From positions 28,042-92,041 of the forward strand of contig CAZQIZ010000010.1 of NCBI GenBank assembly GCA_964593585.1: a stretch of DNA of 64,000 nt, written 5' to 3'. The DNA is from JACQFV01 sp964593585 (GTDB lineage: Bacteria > Zixibacteria > MSB-5A5 > WJJR01). Made by a program: the position numbers and the translations under genes. Each line of letters starts with the position of its first letter. Within the stretch, counting starts at the first letter, position 1. The notes below the pieces were generated by a model. It had not been told where the DNA came from. It searched no databases and saw only the letters and a list, made by a program, of their open reading frames with translations. Positions 32,815 through 42,108 of this stretch are shown piece by piece.

Positions 32815-35800
32815 ATGACCGCTAATCACCTGTCCAGCCGCCTGCCGGCGTGCGGACGGCGCGTCGGGTTCTGTGCCCTGGTGCTGTTGGCCGCGCTGGT
32901 TGCGACCGCCGCCGGCGCGTCCGCCGCCGTCCTCAGCACTGACAAACCCGACTATGCGCCCGGAGAGACCATCCACATCCGCGGCGCCGGCTTCGGCTCC
33001 GCCGAGATCGTGAGCGTGCACATCACCCACGCCGACGGCACGCCCGAAACAGGGGAGGGGCACCAGCCGTGGGAGGTGCGCGCCAACGGTTCCGGCGGTT
33101 TCGTCACCGACTGGGTCGTGCCGTTTGATGACAACGTCGACGAGATCCTGCTCATCACCGCCACCGGATTGACTTCGGGCACCATCACCACCACAACAGT
33201 CGTCGACGCCAACACCAATCTCGCCTTCCTCTCCGTGCCCGAGTCGGTGCCGCCGAGCACGCCGTTTACCATCCGCTTCCGGTTGACGCAGGATTGCGGC
33301 GGCGGGGATGAAGCGCCGCTGCCCGGACGCGAGGTGCTGATCCTCCTGACGCAGGGCGCCAACTGCGGCGTCGATGTTGGCAACGAGCCCGACACCACGG
33401 TCGTCACCGACGCTTTCGGCGAGGCCACGGTCCATCTGGTCTCGCCGCCGGTGGACTTTGCCGTGCGCCTGAAATTCCTCGGTGAGGAGAAACCGAACCC
33501 CTGCCCGAACCCGGGCAACAGCGTCTGCGCGCCGACCGATCCGAACGCCAGCAAGCGTTGTGTGTCGCTGTCGAATGCGAACCTCTGCCAGGTGGTCTCG
33601 TCGATCACCTGTGATCCGCTCCAGTCGATCTGCCCGCCGGCCGCCGCGGTCAGTTGCGAGTCCGATGTCCCGCCGCCCGATCCTTCGCTGGTCATCTGCC
33701 AGGGCGGCTGCCCGCCGGTGGTCACCGCCTGGATCGGCGACAGTCCACTCACCGGCGGCCCGTGCGGCGGCACGATCGCCCGCACCTACCGCTGCACCGA
33801 CGCGCTCGGGAATACATCGGACTGCGTCCAGACCATCACCATCGACGACAACGATCCGCCGTCATTCCCCGTCGGCTGCACGCAGGCGGATACGTTCGCC
33901 TGTGTCGCGGATGTTCCCGCGCAGGCGCTGGGCGGATTTGACCCACTGGACAATTGCGATGCCACGGTGACCGTGACCGCCGCGCGCACCGACAACGGCG
34001 GCGCCGGCTGTGTGGATGATCCGCTGGTGATCACCGATGTCTACACCGCCACGGATGATTGCGGCAACACGGCGCAGTGCCGCCGCGTCTGGACGGTCAT
34101 CGACGATGTCCCGCCGACGATCACTTGCCCGTCGGATTTTGCCGTGCAGCGTCTCGGCGATATTCCCGCCTGTGATCCATCCGATGCGGTCGCCTCGGAC
34201 AACTGTGGCACGGTCACGGTCACCTGCAACGATGGCCCGCTGGTCGGCGGGTCCTGCGGCGGCACGGTGACGCGCACCTTCACCGCGACCGACGCCTGCG
34301 GCAACAGCGCCTCCTGCACCCAGACGATCACCGTCTACGACACCACGCCGCCGTCGATTGTCTGCCCGGCCGACGCGCTCTATGAATGCGGCGAAAATGT
34401 GCCAGCCTGCGATCCGGCCGATGCGACCGCGTCGGACAATGTCGGCGTTTTCTCTGTTACCTGCGTCGACACGCCGACCGCGACCGGTCTGATCCGCACC
34501 TACACCGCGACCGACTCCTGCGGCAATTCCGCCTCCTGCGCGCAGATCATCACGATCGACGATGACACGCCACCGACCTTTGTTGACTGCGTGCCCGAAA
34601 TCCGCGTGCAATGCCTGGCCGATGTTCCGCCCTGTCCCGCCACGATGCCGGTCTTCGATGAGTGTCTTGGTCCAATCGTCGCGCCGGTGACTTGCTCCGA
34701 TGGTCCGCTGGTGGGCGGTGTCTGCGGCGGCACGATTACACGCACGATTACCGTCTCCGACGCGGCCGGCAACACCGCCATCTGCGTTCAGACGATCACC
34801 GTCGATGACACCACGCCACCTTCGATTGTCTGTCCGCCCGATGTGACGATCGAATGCACCGCCTCCACCGATCCGGAAAACACCGGCTTCGCGACCGCCA
34901 CCGACAACTGCGCGCCGGCGCCGCCGGTGAGGTACGCCGACCAGACGGTTCCGGGGCAGTGTGTGGGCATGAACTTGATCATCCGCACCTGGACTGCAAC
35001 CGACGCCTGCGACAACAGCGCCTCTTGCGTCCAGTTGATCACGTTGCTGGACACCGCGCCGCCCACACTGACCTGTCCGCCCGATGTCACGGTGGAATGC
35101 GGCGATCCATATGATCCGGCGGTGACCGGCTCGGCCAGCGCGGTCGATGCCTGTGATCCGGAGCCGAATGTCGGCTATACCGAGACGCGCACACCCGGTG
35201 CCTGCCCGGGCGAGTTCTTTCTCTATCGCATCTGGACGGCGGTCGACGACTGCGGCAATTCCGCGATGTGCATCCAGTTGATCACCGTCGACGACTCGCA
35301 GGGGCCGGTCATCACCTGTCCGTCCGATGTCACGATCGGCTGTCATGACTCCGTCGATCCGCTGTCGACCGGCCAGGCGACGGCCACGGACGTTTGCGAT
35401 CCGCAGCCCGCGCTCGACTATCGCGATGCGGTCACGCCCGGCTCGTGCGCGTCGAACTACGTCATCAAGCGCACCTGGATCGCCACCGACCTTTGTGGCA
35501 ACGTCTCTGAATGCGTCCAAGCCATCACCGCGATCGACACCGCGCCGCCGGTCTTTGTCAGCGTGCCGCCGCCGATCACCGTGAACGGACTGGCCGGGCT
35601 GCCGCCGTGCACGCTCGACGGCGTCGAAGTCGAAGACGATTGCGGCGAAGTGACCCTCACCTGCACCCGCGCCGGGTTGGGCGGCGTCAGTTGCGGCACC
35701 ATCCCGGTGCTGGTCCGTTATATCTTCACCGCGGTCGATGAATGCGGCAACAGCGCCACCTTCACGCGCATCGTCACCGTGATCATGGAGCCGTGCAACT

Positions 35801-37212
35801 TCTTTGCTTCCGCCGGTCCCACCGACAAGAGCGAGATCGTCGCTCCGGTCGGCTCGCGCATCACCGTGCCGGTGCGCATCGATGTGGTCGAAGAGGAACT
35901 GAAGGCCGTGCGGATGGCCTTTGGATATGACCCCGAGGCGCTCACGCTGCTGGATGTTGATCGCGGCGACGCGGTCAGTCTGTGGAAGTCTTTCACCTAC
36001 GACATCACCGCGGGGGACCGTCCCGGCTCGCGCATGGTGGTGGTGCAGGCGGCCGCCAATCTCGACGGTCAGAGCAACCTGCCGACCAACGCCTTCTGGC
36101 CGCGCGGCATCATCGCGAAGCTGCACTTCGCCGTCGCGCCCGACCGCGCCCGTGAAGGCCAGACCCTGCCGATCTGGTCGGCGCAGACCGACTGCGGCGC
36201 CAACTGCTTCCTCTCGCATGAACGCGATGTCGCCTTCGTCCGAAAGGATGTCGGCGATGCCTGCGGCGCGCTCGCAATGCCGGTCTCGCCGGCGATTGTG
36301 ATCACGCCGGCCACGGTCCGCCTCACCGCGCCGGTGAGCGAGGCAGGGGACATCAACCGCAACGGCGCCGCCTATGAAGTCGGCGATGCGGTGCTGCTGA
36401 TCGATTATCTCGCCGGCGGCGATGTCTTTTCCGCCGATCCGTTCATGCGTGGCCTGCAGATCGAGGCGTCGGATGTCAACGCCGACGGCGTGCCGGCCAC
36501 CGTGGCCGACCTGGTCTACCTGATCCGGGTCGTCTCCGGCGCAGCGGTGCCGATTCCGGGCGCGAAACTCTCGCCCTTTGCCACCGAGGCCCGCATCGAA
36601 ACCCAAGTCGCCGCCAACGAGGCGCGGGTTGTGCTCGATGCCCCCACCGACATCGGCGCTCTGCTGCTCACCTTCCGTCCGCAGGGGCTGGACTGCGGCG
36701 AGCCGATTCTGTCGGCCGCGGCGGCGGGGATGAAGGTGCGCGCACGGACCGCCGAAAACGGTGAGCTGAAGATCCTCATTTACGGTTGGGACGCGAACGC
36801 CGTCATCGCCTCCGGTCACCACGAGCTGCTCTCGCTGGCGACCAACGGCCCCGGTTCTCTGGAGATGGTCGGCGTCGAGATTTCCGATGCCCAGGGCGCG
36901 TTGCTTGCTCTGCGCCAGGCCCGCGCGATTGTGCCGGAAGGGTATGCGCTCCTGCAGAACTATCCGAACCCGTTCAACGCCGGCACAGTGATTCCGATCG
37001 CGCTGCCGCAGGCCGGGGAGTGGAGCATCACGGTCTGCAACGTCGCCGGCCAGACCGTGCGCCGTCTGCAGGGCTTCGATGGTCCCGGCCCGGTGCAGGT
37101 GGCGTGGGATGGACGCACCGCCGATGGCGCCGAACTGGCCAGCGGTGTGTACTTCTACCGTCTCGACGCCGGCGCCTGGACTGCGACACGCAAAATGATC
37201 CTGCTGAAGTAG
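32815..37212 (+). CDS. Giant secreted HYR-repeat protein, paralogue of the preceding gene
   Basis: 1,465 residues from the ATG at 32815, six bases after GGAGGTG; the in-frame GTG at 32809 lies inside that Shine-Dalgarno and is rejected. Same order as its neighbour: signal peptide, YAPGETIHIRGAGF domain, Cys-rich PCPNPGNSVC region, about ten HYR repeats with paired cysteines, cohesin-like domain (VRMAFGYDPEALTLL), dockerin (GDINRNGAAYEVGDAV, ASDVNADGVPATVADLVYL), tail (NYPNPFNAGT, GVYFYRLDAGAW, RKMILLK). The order and local identity show a tandem duplication. Repeat number and spacing differ between the two. It is presumably a surface fibre or adhesin (inference). Confidence 0.9.
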   Translation: MTANHLSSRLPACGRRVGFCALVLLAALVATAAGASAAVLSTDKPDYAPGETIHIRGAGFGSAEIVSVHITHADGTPETGEGHQPWEVRANGSGGFVTDWVVPFDDNVDEILLITATGLTSGTITTTTVVDANTNLAFLSVPESVPPSTPFTIRFRLTQDCGGGDEAPLPGREVLILLTQGANCGVDVGNEPDTTVVTDAFGEATVHLVSPPVDFAVRLKFLGEEKPNPCPNPGNSVCAPTDPNASKRCVSLSNANLCQVVSSITCDPLQSICPPAAAVSCESDVPPPDPSLVICQGGCPPVVTAWIGDSPLTGGPCGGTIARTYRCTDALGNTSDCVQTITIDDNDPPSFPVGCTQADTFACVADVPAQALGGFDPLDNCDATVTVTAARTDNGGAGCVDDPLVITDVYTATDDCGNTAQCRRVWTVIDDVPPTITCPSDFAVQRLGDIPACDPSDAVASDNCGTVTVTCNDGPLVGGSCGGTVTRTFTATDACGNSASCTQTITVYDTTPPSIVCPADALYECGENVPACDPADATASDNVGVFSVTCVDTPTATGLIRTYTATDSCGNSASCAQIITIDDDTPPTFVDCVPEIRVQCLADVPPCPATMPVFDECLGPIVAPVTCSDGPLVGGVCGGTITRTITVSDAAGNTAICVQTITVDDTTPPSIVCPPDVTIECTASTDPENTGFATATDNCAPAPPVRYADQTVPGQCVGMNLIIRTWTATDACDNSASCVQLITLLDTAPPTLTCPPDVTVECGDPYDPAVTGSASAVDACDPEPNVGYTETRTPGACPGEFFLYRIWTAVDDCGNSAMCIQLITVDDSQGPVITCPSDVTIGCHDSVDPLSTGQATATDVCDPQPALDYRDAVTPGSCASNYVIKRTWIATDLCGNVSECVQAITAIDTAPPVFVSVPPPITVNGLAGLPPCTLDGVEVEDDCGEVTLTCTRAGLGGVSCGTIPVLVRYIFTAVDECGNSATFTRIVTVIMEPCNFFASAGPTDKSEIVAPVGSRITVPVRIDVVEEELKAVRMAFGYDPEALTLLDVDRGDAVSLWKSFTYDITAGDRPGSRMVVVQAAANLDGQSNLPTNAFWPRGIIAKLHFAVAPDRAREGQTLPIWSAQTDCGANCFLSHERDVAFVRKDVGDACGALAMPVSPAIVITPATVRLTAPVSEAGDINRNGAAYEVGDAVLLIDYLAGGDVFSADPFMRGLQIEASDVNADGVPATVADLVYLIRVVSGAAVPIPGAKLSPFATEARIETQVAANEARVVLDAPTDIGALLLTFRPQGLDCGEPILSAAAAGMKVRARTAENGELKILIYGWDANAVIASGHHELLSLATNGPGSLEMVGVEISDAQGALLALRQARAIVPEGYALLQNYPNPFNAGTVIPIALPQAGEWSITVCNVAGQTVRRLQGFDGPGPVQVAWDGRTADGAELASGVYFYRLDAGAWTATRKMILLK

Positions 37213-37233
37213 CGCGTCAGATCCATCGAAACA

Positions 37234-37269
37234 AGAAACCCCGCGGGTCGGACGACCCGCGGGGTTTCT
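37234..37269 (+). terminator. Terminator of the second HYR-repeat gene
   Basis: 17 bp perfect stem AGAAACCCCGCGGGTCG / CGACCCGCGGGGTTTCT with a two-base loop. The flanking A and T tracts make it usable in both directions. It lies 21 bp after the stop. Confidence 0.82.
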
Positions 37270-37367
37270 GATTACCGCAAGCGGAGAGGGATCTGCCTTT
37301 CGCATCGTGGGCAAAGAGCAGACGCTTCGCTCCGCTCAGCATGACAGAGGGAGGGATGAAATGCATT

Positions 37368-37450
37368 GGGAGGGCGATCCGCCGCGGCGGAGAGCGTGCT
37401 CTTAGTAGCAACCAATAAAAGAGCAGGCTCGGCGGAAGCCTCGCCCTCCC
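37368..37450. repeat. Inverted pair of family A REP elements (REPIN-like)
   Basis: A direct variant copy at 37368-37403 (core CCGCCGCGGCGG) faces an inverted standard copy at 37419-37450, separated by 15 bp. Both end in GCTCTT towards the centre. Such head-to-head pairs form one long hairpin and are the mobile unit recognised by RAYTs. The gap 37270-37367 also contains a CTTCGCTCCGCTCAGCATGA string that looks like another dispersed repeat. No gene lies between 37213 and 37503. Confidence 0.8.
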
Positions 37451-37503
37451 GAGAATCTGCATTTGGTAGGTCAGGGAACAGGGGGAGGCACGGTCACGAC
37501 GGG

Positions 37504-38535
37504 TCAGACCGCAAACCCCTTTTCCTTCATCCAGCGCTCGCTTAAGAACTTCGAGAGATAGCGCATGCCGCTGTCGGCGAAGAGCGTCACAATGTTGAGA
37601 TCACGCTGTGTTGGATTGGCGGCGCACCATTTGCGCAGCGCCGCCAGCGCCGAGCCGGCCGAGCCGCCGGCGATCAGCCCTTCCTCCATCACGATGCGCC
37701 GCGCCTCGGCGAACGCCTCGGCGTCGTCGCTTTGCAGCACCTCATCGACCACGGAAAAGTCCATCGCGCCGCAGGGCGTGTCGGTGCCGATCCCCTCGAC
37801 ATAATAACGGCCCGGCTCGCCTTCGCGGTTGTGAGTGAACAGTTCATGAAAGATCGAGCCGACCGGATCGACCGCCAGCACGCGCACGCTCGGCTTGACT
37901 TCCTTCAGGTAGCGCGCGATGCCGGAGAGCGTGCCGCCGGTGCCGATCCCGGCGATGAACACATCAACCTGCCCCTCCATCTGCTGCCAGATCTCCGGGC
38001 CGGTGGTGCGGTAGTGCGCCTCGATGTTCAGTGGGTTGTGGTACTGGTCGACCAGATAGGCGCCCCGCTCTTTGGCGATTCGTCGCGCCGAGGAGTAGTA
38101 CGAATCGGGATGATCGTGCGGCACATCGGTGGGGCAGATGACGACCTCGGCGCCCATGGCGCGGATCAGGTCGATCTTCTCCGCCGAGGTCTTGTCGGGG
38201 ACCGTGAACAGCGCGCGGTAACCCTTTTGACGCGCCACCATCGCCACCGACACCGCGGTGTTGCCCGAGGAGTTGTCGATCACCAGGTCGCCGGGCTTGA
38301 TCCAGCCGCGACGCTCGGCCTCGTCGAGGACATAAAGCGCCAAACGGTCTTTCACCGAGCCGGTCGGATTGAGGTACTCGAGCTTGGCGTAGACACGGTG
38401 CGGCAGATCGCGCACCGTGGGTCCCAGCCGCACCAGCGGCGTATTGCCGATCAAATCGAGAATGCCGCGGTCCACGCCGCCACGGAACACCGCGGCGGGT
38501 TTCCGCGCAATGGTTTCTGTCGTTGTCGTCGTCAT
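37504..38535 (-). CDS. PLP-dependent cystathionine beta-synthase / cysteine synthase family enzyme
   Basis: 343 residues. Fold type II PLP enzyme: IGNTPLVRL near residue 31, PLP lysine in GSVKDR near residue 61, asparagine loop SSGNTAVS near residue 90, phosphate loop GTGGT near residue 193, and GGSAGS near residue 290. The C-terminal DSGMRYLSKFLSERWM matches cystathionine beta-synthase more than CysK. No regulatory CBS domains are present. It makes cystathionine or cysteine from serine-type substrates with homocysteine or sulfide; the substrate is not settled by sequence. The start at 38535 is chosen over 38574 because the first 13 residues would be non-conserved; no clear Shine-Dalgarno. 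It lies 61 bp after the aldehyde dehydrogenase, on the same strand. Confidence 0.88.
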   Translation of the reverse strand: MTTTTTETIARKPAAVFRGGVDRGILDLIGNTPLVRLGPTVRDLPHRVYAKLEYLNPTGSVKDRLALYVLDEAERRGWIKPGDLVIDNSSGNTAVSVAMVARQKGYRALFTVPDKTSAEKIDLIRAMGAEVVICPTDVPHDHPDSYYSSARRIAKERGAYLVDQYHNPLNIEAHYRTTGPEIWQQMEGQVDVFIAGIGTGGTLSGIARYLKEVKPSVRVLAVDPVGSIFHELFTHNREGEPGRYYVEGIGTDTPCGAMDFSVVDEVLQSDDAEAFAEARRIVMEEGLIAGGSAGSALAALRKWCAANPTQRDLNIVTLFADSGMRYLSKFLSERWMKEKGFAV

Positions 38536-38596
38536 TCGATCACTTATATGCGGATGGTTCCCGGTTGTTCGCATGCATTCGAAAACGGAGCCGTTG

Positions 38597-40048
38597 TCAG
38601 ACGATCCGGAAGTAATCGACCAGCGTACATCGCCGCGGCCGGGTGAAGGTCGAAGCTCGGGTCAGACCCTCGCCGGTGCTCCCGGCGATCGACATGGTGG
38701 TGTACCCCTCGCCGCCATACCCCAGCCCCGCCATGTTCGGGCCGTTTTTCACGAAGATGTTGGCGTTGCAACTCTGGGCCATCGCCGAGAGGTGCGTGAT
38801 GTTGGTCGAGTGCATGACAAAGGTGTGGTGGTAGTCGTGTTCGGCCGTGATCGCTTTGTCCATTGCCTCCTCGAAGCTGCGGCAGCGGACAAGGGGGAGG
38901 ATTGGCAGCAATTGCTCGGCCATCACCAATGGGTGGTCCCAGGCCACCTCCATGAACCCGAGCGTCGCCCGCGACGGCGCGGCCAGGCCGGCCTTGGCGA
39001 AGATGACATCGAGGTCCTTGCCGGCATATTCGCGCTGAATCTTCACCTGACGGTGGCCGTGTCCGCCCGGATCCTCGGCAACCAGAAGCGCGGTCACCCG
39101 ATCGATGTCGGCGCCCTTGATCTCAAAACCGCCCTGTTGCGCCAATTCGCGCTTGAGGGCATCGGCCGCCATGTCGACCACGAAGATTTCCTTCTCGTCG
39201 GTACAGAGGATGTTGTTGTCGAAGGAGGCCCCGGTTACGATGTCGCGCGCCGCCTTGCCGATAACCGCGCTCTCATCGACCACCACCGGCGGATTGCCCG
39301 GTCCGGCGCAGATGGCGCGTTTACCCGAGGCCATCGCCAGACGCACCACCGGCATCCCGCCGGTCACCAACAGCAGATCGATCCGCGAATGCCTCATCAA
39401 GGCCGCCGCGCTCTCCTGCGAAGGGTCGCGCAACACGGTGACCACATTGGCCGGTCCGCCGCCTTGAACAATCGCATCGCTTAACGCCGCGGCCGCTGCC
39501 CGGCAGACATGCTTGGCCGACGGATGCGGGTTGAACACACAGGCATTGCCCGCCGAAACCAGCGAGATCGCGTTATTGATTACCGTCGCTGCCGGATTGG
39601 TCGAGGGCGTAATCACGCCGACTACGCCAAACGGCGCCGGCTCGACAATGGTCAGGCCATCGTCGCCGGAAGTGGAGTCGTTTTTCAGGTCCGCCGGGCC
39701 CGGGGTCTTGCGGGCGCAAAGCAGGTTCTTGATGTACTTGTCCTGGACACGTCCCAGTCCGGTCTCCTCGACCGCCATCCGTGCCCAGAGTTCGGCCGAT
39801 TGACGCGCGGTCTCGCGCATCCGGCGGATGATCTCAAAACGCGCCGCCAGCCCCAGATCAAGAAGCGACTTCTGCGCGCGCCGGGCGGCCTCGATGGCCT
39901 GATCCAGCGTCTCGAAGACCCCGGCCTCGCGTCCCTTCTCGGCCTCGCGACGCAGAGTCAGGGCCGCTTGCGTCTGGCTGTCCGGACGGCGGATCTCTCG
40001 AAGTACTTTCTGAACGATCTCGGATATTTCGCTGTCAGTCAAAGGCAT
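38597..40048 (-). CDS. Acylating aldehyde dehydrogenase of the BMC type (PduP/EutE family)
   Basis: 483 residues. Catalytic cysteine in NNILCTDEKE near residue 247; NPHPSAKH and VTGGMP are conserved in CoA-dependent aldehyde dehydrogenases. Such enzymes turn acetaldehyde or propionaldehyde plus CoA and NAD+ into acyl-CoA inside microcompartments. The first 18 residues (PLTDSEISEIVQKVLREI) form an amphipathic helix like the encapsulation peptides that bind shell proteins, followed by a flexible linker. A BMC shell gene lies upstream on the same strand. The start at 40048 keeps this helix; the in-frame ATG at 40105 would add about 19 unrelated residues. Confidence 0.92.
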   Translation of the reverse strand: MPLTDSEISEIVQKVLREIRRPDSQTQAALTLRREAEKGREAGVFETLDQAIEAARRAQKSLLDLGLAARFEIIRRMRETARQSAELWARMAVEETGLGRVQDKYIKNLLCARKTPGPADLKNDSTSGDDGLTIVEPAPFGVVGVITPSTNPAATVINNAISLVSAGNACVFNPHPSAKHVCRAAAAALSDAIVQGGGPANVVTVLRDPSQESAAALMRHSRIDLLLVTGGMPVVRLAMASGKRAICAGPGNPPVVVDESAVIGKAARDIVTGASFDNNILCTDEKEIFVVDMAADALKRELAQQGGFEIKGADIDRVTALLVAEDPGGHGHRQVKIQREYAGKDLDVIFAKAGLAAPSRATLGFMEVAWDHPLVMAEQLLPILPLVRCRSFEEAMDKAITAEHDYHHTFVMHSTNITHLSAMAQSCNANIFVKNGPNMAGLGYGGEGYTTMSIAGSTGEGLTRASTFTRPRRCTLVDYFRIV

Positions 40049-40086
40049 GGACGGCAGGATCCAAGGGCGCTTGTGCGTCAAACAAT

Positions 40087-40115
40087 GTAGGGGCGTGTGC
40101 ACCACACGCCCCTAC
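40087..40115. repeat. Family B hairpin repeat in the BMC locus
   Basis: Perfect 13 bp stem GTAGGGGCGTGTG / CACACGCCCCTAC with a three-base loop. It lies between the aldehyde dehydrogenase and the BMC shell gene, so it would sit in their shared transcript if one exists. Related members share GTAGGGGC but have other stems. Confidence 0.72.
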
Positions 40116-40210
40116 GCTCAACTGGACATTGCACCGCCGTATCGTCGCACGACCCTCCAGGGCGAAGAAGACGACGGCAGTTGCACGCCCCATCGCGGGG
40201 CGGAAATGGC

Positions 40211-40495
40211 CTACTTCTCGCCCGGTAGACGAGTCGGGAAGATCTCGTGCACGTTGCCATGCGGGCGCGGGATCACATGCACCGCGACCACCTCGCCGAC
40301 TTTGCCGGCCGCGGCGGCGCCGGCATCGGTGGCGGCTTTGCAGGCGGCCACATCGCCGCGCACCATCGCCGTCACATATCCGCCGCCGATTTTCTCATAC
40401 CCGACCAAGGTGACCTTGGCGGCTTTCACCATGGCATCGGATGCCTCTATCAGGGCGACCAATCCCTTGGTCTCGATCATTCCCAATGCTTCCAT
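40211..40495 (-). CDS. Bacterial microcompartment hexameric shell protein (BMC-H, PduA/EutM type)
   Basis: 94 residues with the complete single BMC domain: MEALGMIETKGLVALIEASDA at the start, KVTLVGYEKIGGGYV in the middle, VRGDVAACKAATDAG, and a C-terminal VHVIPRPH. BMC-H hexamers tile the facets of microcompartments; the central pore is formed by the GGGY loop region. The ATG at 40495 is preceded by GGAGG; in-frame upstream residues do not fit the family. It is the first gene of a minus-strand run with a BMC aldehyde dehydrogenase. No pentameric vertex protein or signature enzyme is present in the window. Confidence 0.95.
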   Translation of the reverse strand: MEALGMIETKGLVALIEASDAMVKAAKVTLVGYEKIGGGYVTAMVRGDVAACKAATDAGAAAAGKVGEVVAVHVIPRPHGNVHEIFPTRLPGEK

Positions 40496-40752
40496 AAGTC
40501 GGCCTCCGGCCATTACTTCCGAAGTGAGTGAAACAGTCCGGCCCGGCACCCCCGTCCCGGTGTGCCGCGAATTGTAGACCCCATCCCCATACCTGTCAAC
40601 AGAAAACAATCCGCCATCCCGCTGCGACCACTGCCGCCGCGGCCATCACGCCCCGTTGCCCGAGATTCGCTGTTGTGTCGCCTGCGCCGGGGCCGCAAAT
40701 TAATCGTCTGTCAGGATCCGCCCCACAGGCACATCGCTGGCAGCGACGCATC

Positions 40753-42072
40753 ATGGCCAAGCAGCTCAAAGTGTTGGTGATCGGCGGCGGGGGACGCGAG
40801 CATGCCCTCTGCTGGCGGCTGTCCAAGTCGCCGCAGGTACGCGAGATTCTCTGCGCTCCGGGCAACGCCGGCATCGCCGATGTCGCCCGTCTGGTCAACC
40901 CGCCCGACAAGTCCAACCAGGGCTATCTCGATCTGGCCCGGCGCGAAGCAATCGATCTGACAATCGTCGGCCCCGAGCAGCCGCTGGCCGACGGCATCGT
41001 CGATGATTTCCGCGCCGCCGGGTTGCGCATCTTCGGCCCGAGCAAGGCCGCCGCGCAACTGGAGTCCTCCAAGGCCTTCGCCAAGGAGTTCATGCGCCGT
41101 CACGCCATCCCGACCGCGCCGTTTCGCATCTTCGACAATAGTGACGATGCGCTGAAATTCATCGCCGGCTCCGATGGTCCGCTGGTGGTCAAGGCCGATG
41201 GCCTCGCCGCCGGAAAGGGCGTGGTGGTCTGCCGCACCAACGAAGAAGCGGCGGCGGCGGTGAAGATGATCATGGTCGAGCGCGCCTTCGGCGCCGCCGG
41301 CGACCGGGTCGTCATCGAACGCGCCCTCACCGGCGAAGAGATGAGCGTCATGGCTTTCGCCGACGGCGTGCGCGCCGTGGCGATGATCCCCGCCCGCGAC
41401 TACAAACGCCTCGAGGACGGCGACAAGGGGCCCAACACCGGCGGCATGGGCGCCTACGCGCCCGCGCGCACGGTCGAGGATGAGGTGCTTGAGGAGATCG
41501 CCGAACGCATCCTCAACAAGACCGTCGAGGCGATGCGCGACGACGGGATTCCGTTTACCGGCATTCTCTACGCCGGCCTCATGATCACCGACAACGGACC
41601 CAAGGTGCTCGAATACAATTGCCGGTTCGGCGACCCGGAGACCGAGGTCGTCCTGCCGCTCCTGAAGACCGATCTGATCGATGTGATCGGCGCGGCGTTG
41701 GCCGGCCAGTTGCAGATGGAGCCGCTGGTCTGGCTTGAGGACTACTGCGCCGGCGTCATTCTCACCGCGCGCGGCTATCCCGGGCGCTACGAGGGCGGGG
41801 TGCCCATCGAAGGAAACACCGCCACCGAGCAGGGCAACATCCTCTGCTTCCATGGCGGGACCGCCCGCGAAGGCGGGGGACGATTGGTCTCCTCCGGGGG
41901 ACGCATCCTCGGCGTGTACGCGCGTTCCAGTTCGCATGAGGGGGCGGTCGCCGCGGCCTATTCGGCGATCGACCGTATCCGCATCAAGGGCGCGCACTAT
42001 CGCCGCGACATCGGTCTGCGCACCAAACGCATCATGCGCCCGCGCCGTCTCGAATCCGGCAGCCGGCGGTAG
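40753..42072 (+). CDS. purD: Phosphoribosylamine-glycine ligase
   Basis: 439 residues, usual PurD length. The N-terminal nucleotide-like domain starts KVLVIGGGGREHAL; the ATP-grasp domain shows VVKADGLAAGKGVVV near residue 144 and GPNTGGMGAY near residue 226; the C-terminal Mg-binding region has EYNCRFGDPETE near residue 290. It catalyses the second step of purine synthesis, joining phosphoribosylamine and glycine with ATP. The ATG at 40753 gives the standard N-terminus; an upstream in-frame ATG at 40528 overlaps the divergent promoter region and is rejected. It is followed by purE 36 bp later and is divergent from the BMC run. Confidence 0.96.
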   Translation: MAKQLKVLVIGGGGREHALCWRLSKSPQVREILCAPGNAGIADVARLVNPPDKSNQGYLDLARREAIDLTIVGPEQPLADGIVDDFRAAGLRIFGPSKAAAQLESSKAFAKEFMRRHAIPTAPFRIFDNSDDALKFIAGSDGPLVVKADGLAAGKGVVVCRTNEEAAAAVKMIMVERAFGAAGDRVVIERALTGEEMSVMAFADGVRAVAMIPARDYKRLEDGDKGPNTGGMGAYAPARTVEDEVLEEIAERILNKTVEAMRDDGIPFTGILYAGLMITDNGPKVLEYNCRFGDPETEVVLPLLKTDLIDVIGAALAGQLQMEPLVWLEDYCAGVILTARGYPGRYEGGVPIEGNTATEQGNILCFHGGTAREGGGRLVSSGGRILGVYARSSSHEGAVAAAYSAIDRIRIKGAHYRRDIGLRTKRIMRPRRLESGSRR

Positions 42073-42108
42073 GGCGATTCCAATCACGCTTATTCGAAAG
42101 GGCCAACC

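Noticed and set aside
15126..37212. Classical cellulosome cluster
   Set aside because: The dockerin proteins here carry no glycoside hydrolase or carbohydrate-binding module that I can recognise.
33862..37314. 1,150-codon open frame on the minus strand opposite the second HYR giant
   Set aside because: It mirrors the codon pattern of the plus-strand gene, which has a signal peptide, known domains and a ribosome binding site. The antisense product is repetitive and has no domain. Long antisense frames are expected in GC-rich repetitive genes.
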